Assembly (NCBI RefSeq): GCF_011751945.2
Contig: NZ_CP064951.1
Coordinates: forward strand, 1,178,001 to 1,242,000
From: Actinomyces sp. zg-332
GTDB taxonomy: Bacteria > Actinomycetota > Actinomycetes > Actinomycetales > Actinomycetaceae
Length of the DNA stretch: 64,000 nt
Direction: 5' to 3'
Made by a program: the position numbers and the translations under genes. This document shows, one piece after another, positions 30,116 through 39,075 of this stretch. Positions within the stretch are counted from its first letter, which is position 1; each line of letters opens with the position of its first letter. Below the pieces are notes generated by a model. It ran no database searches and was not told the DNA's origin. It was given only the letters and a program-made list of their open reading frames with translations.

Positions 30116-31438
30116 TTATTTACCTAATACAACGTTGACCATAGGACGAGAAACAATTTCTTCAGCAAGAACCTTAGTGTCCTCGACTGTTACAGAATTG
30201 ATGCGTTTTATAGTTTCATCTACACATATATAGCGACCAAATATTAGCTCAGAACGAGCTAGTCGTCCCATACGCGAAGTATTATCTTCAAGACCCATAA
30301 GCATTGTGCCTTTTAGCTGTCCCCTAGTCATCTCTAACTCTATCTCGCTCAAGCCTTTATCAGCAATGTCATGTAACTGTTCTAACATCAAGTTAGTAAC
30401 TTCATTTGTACTATCAGCATTACACCCTGCATACATACCAAAAATACCGTTATCACTATAAGCAGTATCAAAAGCATAAGTGGTATAAGCTAAGCCACGT
30501 TTTTCTCTAATCTCTTGGAAAAGACGAGAAGACATGCCCCCACCCAAAGCAGAATTTACTACACTCATAACTATTAGACGTTCATCAGTAACATTAAACC
30601 CTTGAGTTCCTAGTAAAACGTGGTTTTGTTGACTATCTTTTTCTATAAAGTGTTTTTGTGCGTTTATAGGAATTTCTTTTAAATCTTTGCTTCTACGGTA
30701 CGGAACTTTAGAAGAAGAAATATCCCAGCCTCCTTTAGCTAGATATTTCAAGACTAATTCACATAGTTCGTCGTGGTTTACGTTTCCAGTGGCAACAACT
30801 ACGAGTTTATCTGAAGAATAGTTGCTGTAGTAGTGATTTAGTACACTTTCACGCTGAACAAGATTAATAGTTTCATAAGTTCCTCCAACTGGCCGGCCTA
30901 GAGGATGATTCATGAATATTTGTTCACTGAATTTTTCGTAAACAACTTCGTTTAGATCATCTAGTCCCATCGCAAGTTCATCTATAATGACTTTCTTTTC
31001 AGTTTCGAACTCTTTATATTCTATCGTAGAAGAAGTCACCATGTCTAATAAAATCTCGCAAGCCATTGGAAGATGCTCACATAATACACGTGCATAGTAG
31101 GCTGTGTATTCTTTAGCTGTAGCAGCGTTATTTTCGCCACCAACACTATCAAAGCTCTGAGCAATATCTTGGGCAGAGCGTGTATTAGTACCTTTAAATA
31201 GCAAGTGTTCTAAGAAGTGTGTAGATCCGTAGATTTCCTCATTTTCGTCCCGTGATCCTAAAGGAAACCAGCACCCTATTGAAGCACTAAAAGTTGCTGG
31301 AATTTTTTCAGTGAGTACAGTTACCCCACCAGGCAATATGCTGCGACGAATAAGTGTTTTTTCATCAAGTACAATATTAGATTTTACGTCAGTGTGATCA
31401 ACTTGATCTAAAGGAATAAAACTATAGTTATCTAACAT
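30116..31438 (-). CDS. M16-family zinc peptidase (PepR/mitochondrial processing peptidase-like)
   Basis: The inverted zinc motif H74-x-x-E77-H78 (HFLEHLLFKGT) and a downstream glutamate in the EYKEFETEKKVIIDEL segment define an active M16 subunit. The C-terminal half shows the second M16 fold with GGGMSSRLFQEIREKRGLAY. At 440 residues it is a single-chain, short M16B member. It lies directly downstream of pnp (about 120 bases), the typical actinobacterial position. Substrates are unknown. Confidence 0.9.
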   Translation of the reverse strand: MLDNYSFIPLDQVDHTDVKSNIVLDEKTLIRRSILPGGVTVLTEKIPATFSASIGCWFPLGSRDENEEIYGSTHFLEHLLFKGTNTRSAQDIAQSFDSVGGENNAATAKEYTAYYARVLCEHLPMACEILLDMVTSSTIEYKEFETEKKVIIDELAMGLDDLNEVVYEKFSEQIFMNHPLGRPVGGTYETINLVQRESVLNHYYSNYSSDKLVVVATGNVNHDELCELVLKYLAKGGWDISSSKVPYRRSKDLKEIPINAQKHFIEKDSQQNHVLLGTQGFNVTDERLIVMSVVNSALGGGMSSRLFQEIREKRGLAYTTYAFDTAYSDNGIFGMYAGCNADSTNEVTNLMLEQLHDIADKGLSEIELEMTRGQLKGTMLMGLEDNTSRMGRLARSELIFGRYICVDETIKRINSVTVEDTKVLAEEIVSRPMVNVVLGK

Positions 31439-31561
31439 TTCTTATCCACATTCAAAGATTTTAAATCAGAATAATAACAAATTTATAAACAAGTTAAGTC
31501 ATATATTTATAACTAATAATAAAAGAGTTTAGGGGAAAAACTCCCCTAAACTCAATTTACA

Positions 31562-33883
31562 TTAGTCTCTATTATTGAATTTTCTTGTGCGAGTACGCTG
31601 ACGACGTGAACGTTCGCGGTCTGTATTTCTATCCTCAGATTTTTCTTCATTCTTTGATGTATTGTCTTCACCTTGAGCAACACCATCTATTACTGCGTAT
31701 AGATTCAATTTACCACGAGGATCGCGTTCAGCAATCTCAACTTCAATTTCTTGACCAACAGTCAAAACTTCTTCTACTTCATTTACTCGACGTCCACCAA
31801 CTAGTCGGCGAATCTGTGAAATATGAAGCAAACCATCGCATCCTGGAACAAGTGAAATGAAAGCCCCAAAAGTTGTAGTCTTTACAACTGTACCTACATA
31901 CCTTTCACCTTTTTCAGGTACTTTAGGATTTACAATTGCGTCAACTAGCTTGCGTGTCTTTTCTGCGCTAATTCCATCAGAAGCACCGATATAAACTGTA
32001 CCGTCATCTTCCACAGTAATTTCAGCACCAGTGTCTTCTTGGATTTGGTTGATAGTCTTACCCTTAGGACCGATTACTTCACCAATCTTATCCACTGGAA
32101 TAGTTAGAGAAATAACGCGTGGAGCTGTGTCTGACATTTCGTCTGGTTCATCAATTGCACCACTCATTACATCAAGAATATATAGACGAGCTTCCTTAGC
32201 TTGCTTCAAAGCAGCTGCTAGAACTGAAGCTGGAATACCATCTAGTTTAGTATCTAGCTGTATTGCTGTAACAAATTCACGTGTACCAGCAACTTTGAAG
32301 TCCATATCACCGAAAGCATCTTCAGCACCCAAAATATCTGTCAAAGTCGCATAGCGTGTTTCGTCATTAATCTTGTCACTCATCAAGCCCATTGCTATAC
32401 CAGCAACAGGAGCACGCAAAGGCACACCAGCGTTTAGTAGTGACAAAGTTGATGCACAAACGCTACCCATAGATGTAGAACCGTTAGATCCCAAAGCTTC
32501 AGAAACCTGACGGATAGCATAAGGGAATTCTTCGCGTGGAGGAATAACTGGAATCAAAGCACGTTCAGCCAAAGCACCATGTCCAATTTCACGGCGTTTT
32601 GGAGAACCTACACGTCCTACTTCACCAGTTGAAAATGGAGGGAAGTTGTATTGGTGCATATAGCGTTTGCGAGTTACTGGAGTCAAAGAGTCAATCTGTT
32701 GTTCCATACGTAGCATATTCAAAGTAGATACACCCAAAATCTGAGTTTCTCCACGCTCAAAAATAGCACTACCGTGTACTCGAGGCAAAACATCTACTTC
32801 TGCTGATAGAGTACGTATATCACGCAAACCACGACCATCAATACGCTTACCTTCAGTTAGAACTCGTGTACGTATAATGTGCTTTGTCAAAGAACGTACT
32901 GCTGCGCGAATTTCCTTATCGAAATCCGGATATTCTTCTTCTGGGTATTTTTCAGCCAATGCTTCAACTGTTTCATCAGCAATTTGTTCTAGTGCTGTTT
33001 CGCGTTCAAGCTTTTCAACTATTGTAGTAGCTGCGTTAATCTTGTCAGTAGCTAAACGTTCGACATCAGCATACTGTTCATCTGTGTAATCAAAGAATAG
33101 TTCAAATTGTCCCTGTGGCTTAGCACATTCTTTAGCTAGTTCTATCTGTGCTAAACAGAGTTCACGGATAAATGGTTTAGCAAGTTCCAAAGCCTCGGCT
33201 ACAACTTCTTCAGTTGGAGCAGTGAAACCAGCTTGTACCTTATCCCAAGTGTTTTCAGTTGCTTCAGCTTCAACCATCATGATAGCTACGTCTTCTTCGC
33301 CATCTTTACTCTGGATTATGCGACCAGCAACAACCATTGAAAAAATAGCTTTTTCAATTTCACTGTGACGTGGGAAAGCTACCCACTGATCATCAATTAG
33401 TGATAAGCGTGTGCCACCAATTGGACCAGAAAATGGCAGACCAGCAAGCAAAGTAGACATAGAAGCAGCATTTATCGCCAATACATCATAAGCTTCATCA
33501 GGGTGTATAGCCAAAACTGTTTCAACTACCTGAACTTCATTACGTAAGCCTTTTACGAAAGATGGACGCAATGGTCTGTCGATTAAGCGTGAGGCTAGAA
33601 TAGCTTCCGTGCCTGGGCGTCCTTCTCTACGGAAGAAAGAACCTGGGATTTTACCAGCAGCATACTGACGTTCTTCAACGTCAACTGTCAATGGGAAAAA
33701 GTCGAATTGATCACGTGGTGTTGAGCTAACAGTAGTTGCTGATAAAACTACTGTTTCTTCATCTAAATAGGCAACTGCACTACCTGCAGCTTGACGAGCT
33801 AGACGACCAGTTTCAAAACGAATAACTCGTTTTCCATATTTGCCATTATCAATTATGGCTTCACTAAATTGTGTGTCTTCCAA
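31562..33883 (-). CDS. pnp: Polyribonucleotide nucleotidyltransferase (PNPase/GpsI)
   Basis: Phosphorolytic 3'-5' exoribonuclease. Two RNase PH domains are separated by an alpha-helical region; the second carries [21 protein letters not shown] with the catalytic aspartates. A KH domain ([20 protein letters not shown]) and an S1 domain follow, then a polar tail rich in E, R and T. The start is TTG at 33883-33881, supported by a near-perfect SD (AAGGAGAGG) three bases upstream and by family N-terminal alignment. A structured leader precedes it. Confidence 0.96.
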   Translation of the reverse strand: MEDTQFSEAIIDNGKYGKRVIRFETGRLARQAAGSAVAYLDEETVVLSATTVSSTPRDQFDFFPLTVDVEERQYAAGKIPGSFFRREGRPGTEAILASRLIDRPLRPSFVKGLRNEVQVVETVLAIHPDEAYDVLAINAASMSTLLAGLPFSGPIGGTRLSLIDDQWVAFPRHSEIEKAIFSMVVAGRIIQSKDGEEDVAIMMVEAEATENTWDKVQAGFTAPTEEVVAEALELAKPFIRELCLAQIELAKECAKPQGQFELFFDYTDEQYADVERLATDKINAATTIVEKLERETALEQIADETVEALAEKYPEEEYPDFDKEIRAAVRSLTKHIIRTRVLTEGKRIDGRGLRDIRTLSAEVDVLPRVHGSAIFERGETQILGVSTLNMLRMEQQIDSLTPVTRKRYMHQYNFPPFSTGEVGRVGSPKRREIGHGALAERALIPVIPPREEFPYAIRQVSEALGSNGSTSMGSVCASTLSLLNAGVPLRAPVAGIAMGLMSDKINDETRYATLTDILGAEDAFGDMDFKVAGTREFVTAIQLDTKLDGIPASVLAAALKQAKEARLYILDVMSGAIDEPDEMSDTAPRVISLTIPVDKIGEVIGPKGKTINQIQEDTGAEITVEDDGTVYIGASDGISAEKTRKLVDAIVNPKVPEKGERYVGTVVKTTTFGAFISLVPGCDGLLHISQIRRLVGGRRVNEVEEVLTVGQEIEVEIAERDPRGKLNLYAVIDGVAQGEDNTSKNEEKSEDRNTDRERSRRQRTRTRKFNNRD

Positions 33884-33898
33884 AGACCTCTCCTTAAC

Positions 33899-34029
33899 TA
33901 GAATTTAGTTTTTTCCCAGTCGGCGGCCATCGATCGAGACCCACGGATAACAGTTCATTCCAACATCTTTTATACAGAAAAGATCCGGAGGCCACTACCG
34001 AGGACCGAACATAGGGAACAATAAAATTT
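33899..34029 (-). ncRNA. Actino-pnp-like structured leader of pnp
   Basis: The segment before pnp is about 51% G+C over 100 bases, far above its surroundings. On the minus strand TCG+GTGGCC (complement of 33990-33995 and 33999-34001) pairs with GGCCGC+CGA (complement of 33920-33928), with a 3-base bulge on one side. Inside this is an ATCTTTT/AAAAGAT hairpin (33965-33971 with 33978-33984), and CGGAT may pair with ATCCG. Actino-pnp is a known cis-regulatory RNA upstream of pnp in actinobacteria. I assign it by position, composition and pairing, not by a covariance-model hit. Confidence 0.7.
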
Positions 34030-34031
34030 TT

Positions 34032-34057
34032 AGCCCAGAACCTTTTGATTCCGGGCT
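34032..34057 (-). terminator. Terminator between rpsO and pnp
   Basis: AGCCCGGAA / TTCTGGGCT (one wobble pair) closes an 8-base loop 14 bases after the rpsO stop and is followed by AAAAATTTTATT on the minus strand. It would end rpsO transcripts or limit read-through into pnp. Confidence 0.65.
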
Positions 34058-34070
34058 ATGCAAGACTTAA

Positions 34071-34340
34071 CTATCGACGCAATCCTAAGCGTTCAATCAA
34101 AGAACGGTAACGTTCAATATCAACTTCTGCCAAGTAGCCAAGCATACGGCGACGCTGACCAACTAGAAGCATCAAACCACGACGTGAGTGGTGGTCGTGC
34201 TTGTGAGTTTTGAAGTGTTCTGTCAAATCTTTGATACGCTGTGAAAGCAACGCAATCTGTACTTCAGGTGATCCTGTATCACCTTCATGTGTTGCGTATT
34301 CTTCGATAATCTGCTTCTTAACTTCTGGACTTAGCGACAC
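34071..34340 (-). CDS. rpsO: Ribosomal protein uS15
   Basis: Small-subunit protein binding 16S rRNA helices 20-22. All 89 residues match the family, including [19 protein letters not shown] and the [22 protein letters not shown] core. GTG start with SD GGAGAG. Downstream of ribF and upstream of pnp, as in most bacteria. Confidence 0.98.
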   Translation of the reverse strand: MSLSPEVKKQIIEEYATHEGDTGSPEVQIALLSQRIKDLTEHFKTHKHDHHSRRGLMLLVGQRRRMLGYLAEVDIERYRSLIERLGLRR

Positions 34341-34432
34341 AGTCTCTCCTTCTAAAATTCATTGCACAGAGCCTAAATCTTATTTTTAGGCACGACATAC
34401 CGTGGCCGATAAAACACGGCTTATATATTGTA

Positions 34433-35377
34433 TCACATTCCTGCAAAAACTGAAGTCGGATCTATAGGCTCAGGTTTAGGAACGTTCAATATATCTGCAC
34501 ATATACATACATCGTTACGCATTTGTTCTAATAAATCTTCTAAGGAGTCAAATTTAAGCATTGGACGTAAATATTGTACAAAACTGAGCTTTACATTTTT
34601 CTCATAGAAATCTAGGTCGCCACGCCCCAAGACATGAGCTTCAACAGTTTTAGAAACAGCGTCAAATTGATAGTTTGTACCAACTGAAATAGCACAAGGG
34701 TACTCATGTTTATCGCACGTTAATATTCCAGCATAAACACCATCTTTAGGGATTGTTTCCAACTCTGATATATCTAAATTAGCTGTAGGATAACCAATTT
34801 TGCGTCCATTTTTTAGACCATGCACAACTTTAGAGAAAACTTCAAAATTACGTCCCAAGTATTCTTTAGCTTTATCTACACTTGCTGATTTTATAAAATT
34901 ACGAATGTTTGTAGAAGAAAATCTTTCACCGTCAATAAAGTTAATGTTTTCCACTATTTCCACATCAAAACCATGTTTTTGTCCAAGCAAAGCAAGATCT
35001 TTAGCTCCAGCACAATTACCTTTACCAAAACGCATATCTTCACCCACAACTACCATGCAGGCATTAGCATATTGAACAAAGTACTTTTCTACGAATTCTT
35101 CAGGCATCTGCTGTGCGAACTCTAAGGAATACTCTAAGACCTCAACGTTGTCTATTCCTGCTTCTTTCAAAAAATCGATTCTTTTAGCTAGTGGATATAA
35201 AAGCTCAACACTGCCCTCACCTAAATGAACGTTAGCTGGGTGTGGGGAAAAAGTAAAAACTGTGCTGGTACACTTGAAAGACTTAGCGTAATCAACAACT
35301 TTTTTGATTAAACGTTGGTGACCTAAGTGAAATCCATCAAAAATACCTATAGCAACTACACTACTTTTATTGTCCAT
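34433..35377 (-). CDS. ribF: Bifunctional riboflavin kinase/FAD synthetase RibF
   Basis: Converts riboflavin to FMN and FAD. The nucleotidyltransferase half has GIFDGFHLGH at residues 11-20 and FSSTNIRNFI. The kinase half has the HGLKNGRKIGYPTANL motif and a GVYAG strand. 314 residues is usual. It lies 29 bases downstream of truB, so the two are probably co-transcribed, with rpsO 92 bases further on behind its own signals. Confidence 0.95.
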   Translation of the reverse strand: MDNKSSVVAIGIFDGFHLGHQRLIKKVVDYAKSFKCTSTVFTFSPHPANVHLGEGSVELLYPLAKRIDFLKEAGIDNVEVLEYSLEFAQQMPEEFVEKYFVQYANACMVVVGEDMRFGKGNCAGAKDLALLGQKHGFDVEIVENINFIDGERFSSTNIRNFIKSASVDKAKEYLGRNFEVFSKVVHGLKNGRKIGYPTANLDISELETIPKDGVYAGILTCDKHEYPCAISVGTNYQFDAVSKTVEAHVLGRGDLDFYEKNVKLSFVQYLRPMLKFDSLEDLLEQMRNDVCICADILNVPKPEPIDPTSVFAGM

Positions 35378-35406
35378 TTACCATACCTAACTAGTAAGTA
35401 CCATTA

Positions 35407-36453
35407 TCATACATCAAATACGCATACAGGTTTTACAAATTTGCCTTTAGGTGTCATTAAAGCAACTAGCCTAGAATGAGAGTTTTCTTCATATATAGCA
35501 GCAAAAACTGTGTCTTTATGCTTATTTTTAGGTAGAATCTCGTTTTCCCTACTTACTTTTTCTGAAAGTTTTTCTATAGCATTTTCATTCGAGGATAGGT
35601 TAGCCATAAAGTCCTCATAAGGTAGAAAAGCTCCGACACAAATTTTTTCACGCTGTGCCTTAGATACATAAGAGTATGGAAACATATTCATTGCAAGCTT
35701 TGCTAAAGGTATTGTTTCAACACTTTTAGGGCAGTTGCAACCGTTTTGTTCGCTCACATACTGGTTTAGCTCTTGTAAAGTTTTAGCTTCTTCTAGGGTA
35801 AATCCACCTACATTTGTTCTTTCTAACATAGTGAGATGAGCTCCACACTCAAGTTTTTCCCCAATATCTCGAGCTATTGAGCGTATATAAGTACCTGATG
35901 AACAGGTAACTTCAATATCAAATTCATAAGCATTCTCGTGCGAACTGCTTGCTCTCAAAGAGCTTATCTGTTCTAGGGAATATATAGTTACAGGGCGTTT
36001 TTCTAGCTCAACTTCTTTACCTTCACGAACTAAATCATAAGCACGTTTTCCATGAACTTTGATTGCTGATACTTTAGAGGGAGCTTGTAAAATATCTCCA
36101 CGAAACTCTGGCAAAATAGCGTCTAATTTGTCTTGTAGTCCTTGCTCGTCCACTGGTGTAATTTCTAAGACTTCTCCCATAGCGTCATCTGAAACAGTTC
36201 TAATACCAAGCAAAACAGTTGCGCGATAAGTTTTCCAAGAAGCAGAAATGTATTGCAACATACGCGTAGCTTTACCTACAGCTACAACTAGAACTCCAGT
36301 AGCCATAGGGTCTAAAGTTCCCCCATGCCCTACTTTGCGAGTATTAGCTAGTTTTCGCATACAAGAAACTACGTCATGACTTGTCATATCTTTTTCTTTA
36401 TTTACTATTATGATTCCGTCATCAGCTATAGCATTAGCTCGAGTTACTTGCAT
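35407..36453 (-). CDS. truB: tRNA pseudouridine(55) synthase TruB
   Basis: Makes pseudouridine 55 in the T loop. The catalytic aspartate is D48 in GHGGTLDPMATG. The YRATVLLG, SGTYIRSIARDIG and LTMLERTNVGGF motifs are present. The C-terminal part is longer than usual (348 residues) and includes a polar insertion around residues 270-315 before a PUA-like end. In most bacteria truB follows rbfA directly; here about 2 kb with two small membrane protein genes separate them. Confidence 0.95.
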   Translation of the reverse strand: MQVTRANAIADDGIIIVNKEKDMTSHDVVSCMRKLANTRKVGHGGTLDPMATGVLVVAVGKATRMLQYISASWKTYRATVLLGIRTVSDDAMGEVLEITPVDEQGLQDKLDAILPEFRGDILQAPSKVSAIKVHGKRAYDLVREGKEVELEKRPVTIYSLEQISSLRASSSHENAYEFDIEVTCSSGTYIRSIARDIGEKLECGAHLTMLERTNVGGFTLEEAKTLQELNQYVSEQNGCNCPKSVETIPLAKLAMNMFPYSYVSKAQREKICVGAFLPYEDFMANLSSNENAIEKLSEKVSRENEILPKNKHKDTVFAAIYEENSHSRLVALMTPKGKFVKPVCVFDV

Positions 36454-36747
36454 TATTTTCCGTTCTAAAATCTAGCTTTTCACATATTTTGTTTTATACA
36501 CGAAAATTAGAATAATATTTTGTACAAAAATTGTGTTTTTCATTATTTTCTTTGTGAAACAATAAAATTATAAGTTATGTATTTGAAAACATGAAGTGTT
36601 AGTAAAGTCTTGAAGCTATATTGTAAGTAAGTGTGTTTTTCTATAAATTTTCTAGTACGTAATAAACAAAGTGTAACCTTGAACATAAAAGTAGTACTTC
36701 GTTGAAAGGTAGTTTTTCCTTTTATAAGTTAGTTTTTTAAAGCACTA
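36454..36747. other. AT-rich intergenic region upstream of truB
   Basis: Presumably carries the truB promoter. No clear -35/-10 pair or gene was recognised. Confidence 0.35.
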
Positions 36748-36790
36748 AAGCCCCAAAAGTAAAATCCGAAAAGATTTATATTTGAGGCTT
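36748..36790 (-). terminator. Hairpin after the small membrane protein genes
   Basis: AAGCCTCAAA pairs with TTTTGGGGCTT (one wobble), and an inner AAATC/GATTT stem continues the helix. A T-rich stretch follows on the minus strand. It would terminate transcripts from the duplicated membrane protein genes ahead of truB. Confidence 0.6.
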
Positions 36791-36976
36791 AATGTATTTT
36801 CAATCTTTACCAACACAAAATATGAAGTTGCTATTAATAAATAGCCTTTTTACACTAAAACATATACCAACCTTGAACAAGTATTTAAGCATTATTGTGG
36901 TTACTAAATTCTAAAAGTAAACAAAAATCTTATAGTATTAGGAAGTGACTTATATATAAGCAACAGTACTTAATAT

Positions 36977-37252
36977 TTATTTTTTCTTCTTAAAATATCC
37001 TTTACTGATAAGCCATTCTTTTAGCAAATATATGATGAGACCACCCCAAAAGAATATTAAGCCACCAACGTATGTGATAATAAATTCAGAAGGAACAGCT
37101 GTCCAATCCTTAGTAATCCATTCCCAACCAGATGACCACAGAGCAAAAGGAAGAGGAACTAAAAGAAAAATAGCAAGCACAACAAGTCCAGATACAAACC
37201 GATTTGGTTTACCTTTTCCCTCGTTAGAGTTAGATTTAGTCTTCTTAACCAT
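36977..37252 (-). CDS. Small two-TM membrane protein, copy A
   Basis: A 91-residue protein: a basic N-terminus with KGKPNRFVSG, a first TM (VVLAIFLLVPLPFALW), a Trp-rich loop (SGWEWITKDW) and a second TM (IITYVGGLIFFWGGLIIYLL), ending in a KKKK tail. I do not recognise the family. Copy B, 500 bases upstream in transcription, is nearly identical over the central 56 codons. The pair lies between rbfA and truB, positions that are usually adjacent. Confidence 0.7.
   Translation of the reverse strand: MVKKTKSNSNEGKGKPNRFVSGLVVLAIFLLVPLPFALWSSGWEWITKDWTAVPSEFIITYVGGLIFFWGGLIIYLLKEWLISKGYFKKKK
37050..37217. repeat. 168-bp direct repeat, unit 1
   Basis: Matches 37558-37725 with only two base differences by eye. 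It covers the core of the two small membrane protein genes. Confidence 0.9.
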
Positions 37253-37454
37253 ATTTACCTACCAGATTTACTTAAATATTTTAGTTATACTTTTTGGGCT
37301 AAGTAAAATACTTTTTGTAATATGTCTTTTTAAGTTCCAAACTATTCATTTAGTTCTTTTACGATAAAGCACACATGATGCCAAGCACACTTTACCTTAA
37401 ATTTAATTTATAAGATTTCAAATTAAGTATAAATCTTATATTAGGAAAGAAAAA

Positions 37455-37757
37455 CTATATTTGGAATTCGTAATCTCGGTCTATATCTTCATCTCTTTTA
37501 AGATAGCCTTTGGCGATAAGCCACCCTCTAATTATGTATGCAATTATACTTCCCAGAAAGAATATTAAGCCACCAACGTATGTGATAATAAATTCAGAAG
37601 GAACAGCTGTCCAATCCTTAGTAATCCACTCCCAACCAGATGACCACAAAGCAAAAGGAAGAGGAACTAAAAGAAAAATAGCAAGCACAACAAGTCCAGA
37701 TACAAACCGATTTGGTTTACCTTTTTTCTCCTTAGAATTTTTCTTCAACACATTCAC
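37455..37757 (-). CDS. Small two-TM membrane protein, copy B
   Basis: Paralogue of copy A with the same core, basic entry and two TM segments, but a different N-terminus (MNVLKKNSKE) and a different, acidic C-terminus (KRDEDIDRDYEFQI) in place of the lysine tail. Function unknown. The near-identity in the middle with diverged ends suggests either a very recent duplication or gene conversion of the core. Confidence 0.7.
   Translation of the reverse strand: MNVLKKNSKEKKGKPNRFVSGLVVLAIFLLVPLPFALWSSGWEWITKDWTAVPSEFIITYVGGLIFFLGSIIAYIIRGWLIAKGYLKRDEDIDRDYEFQI
37558..37725. repeat. 168-bp direct repeat, unit 2
   Basis: Partner of 37050-37217, same orientation, offset 508 bases. Confidence 0.9.
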
Positions 37758-38327
37758 CTACCAAATTTCCTTAAAACCACACTTTCCAATATCAACATTA
37801 CCAGTCATTTTCTCTCCTATTTCATCGACATTACCAAATAAATAACTAAATTCAGCTTGCCTAAGTTTAGAGAGATTCTATAACTTTTACGATTTACATT
37901 TATTCCTCTTTATAAATTGCCATGTGTTTTTACTTCTTCTATATTTCGTGTTTTGGTAGCTAAAATTTCATCTATTGCCTATATATATTTACATTATGCA
38001 CTTTTACCTAGTTATCTCTATACTAAGACAAACTTAGAAATGTTTGGTCTCGAGGATATAGTCTTCGATAGTTATTCTGTAAAATATAAAATCTAAAAAC
38101 TTAAAACCTTGGTACTTGGCCTCGATTGTTTATTATCATAAGTAAACTTGCAACTTATATGTATTCTAAAATTAGACAAACTCAAAATTAACACAAAAAT
38201 GTAATCAAATTTTTATTTAATTTCTCATGGACTCTACAAATTCACAGTAAACTTTATATGCAGACTCAAATTTTATATATCTTTAGCATTAGGCTAAAAC
38301 TTCAATACTACAAGTTTTAAAAGCCAA
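37758..38327. other. Long intergenic region between rbfA and copy B
   Basis: About 570 AT-rich bases. I found no open frame with family features, no tRNA and no repeat. It must hold the promoter for the small membrane protein genes. Confidence 0.4.
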
Positions 38328-38378
38328 AGCGACCTATTCTATCCACGTAAACACTAAATTTACCAAGAATAAGTCGCT
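38328..38378 (-). terminator. Terminator of the rimP-nusA-ylxR-infB-rbfA operon
   Basis: On the minus strand AGCGACTTATTCT pairs along 13 bp with AGAATAGGTCGCT using one G-U pair, and an inner GTAAA/TTTAC stem lies in the loop. A T-rich stretch (TTTGGCTTTT) follows. It is 70 bases after the rbfA stop. Confidence 0.7.
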
Positions 38379-38447
38379 CTATACTTTTATGTGAAACTAT
38401 AGACAATTTAGCCTAAATAATAGTTATCCAACAAACAGCAAAAATAC

Positions 38448-38996
38448 CTAGTCTAACTTGTCAAAATCATCAATTTCATCTTCTTCGTAAGCCTCGTCAT
38501 ACTCATCATCAAGTTCTTCATAGTCATCAAAATTGTCAGAAAACTCTGATTCTTCTTCAAAGGATTCATCTTTTTTACGAGGAACTTTATAAGGATTTTC
38601 TTCTCCTGCATACTGAGCTTTTTCTGCTAAACGTGCTACAGACTCATCTTTAAACTTTGCTGCAACTAAAGCATCCTCAATTGAAGCAACAGTATCGGGA
38701 AGAGCGTCTAGAATAAACTCTATTGATGGTGTCAAACGAATACCTAAGGCTTTTCCAATATTGCTTCTAATAAGTCCTTTAGCAGAATTTAGAGCAGCTT
38801 CAGTATTTTTACGATCTTTATCATCACCATAAACTGTATAGAAAATACTAGCATGTTGTAAGTCACCAGTAACTCTAACATCTGTAACAGTTACGAATCC
38901 AAGCCTTGGATCTTTAATCTTAGATTCAAGCATAATAGCAACAGTTTGTTGAATACGATCAGCTATCTTACGAACTCTAGGGCTATCGTTACTCAT
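38448..38996 (-). CDS. rbfA: Ribosome-binding factor A
   Basis: Helps 30S maturation at 16S helix 1. A KH-like core with RIQQTVAIMLESKIKDPRLGFVTVTDVRVTGDL-type features lies in the first 115 residues. The tail of about 50 residues is extremely acidic (E/D/Y-rich), longer than in E. coli. The open frame includes an upstream ATG at 39008, but a GGAG SD sits inside those codons, 8 bases before the ATG at 38996, so I choose that start (182 residues). Confidence 0.93.
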   Translation of the reverse strand: MSNDSPRVRKIADRIQQTVAIMLESKIKDPRLGFVTVTDVRVTGDLQHASIFYTVYGDDKDRKNTEAALNSAKGLIRSNIGKALGIRLTPSIEFILDALPDTVASIEDALVAAKFKDESVARLAEKAQYAGEENPYKVPRKKDESFEEESEFSDNFDDYEELDDEYDEAYEEDEIDDFDKLD

Positions 38997-39075
38997 TTTT
39001 ATCTCCATTAAAATCGTGTTTTGTGCAACTTATAAAGCCACACAAAACACAATGTATAGTTCAAATTTGAAATTT

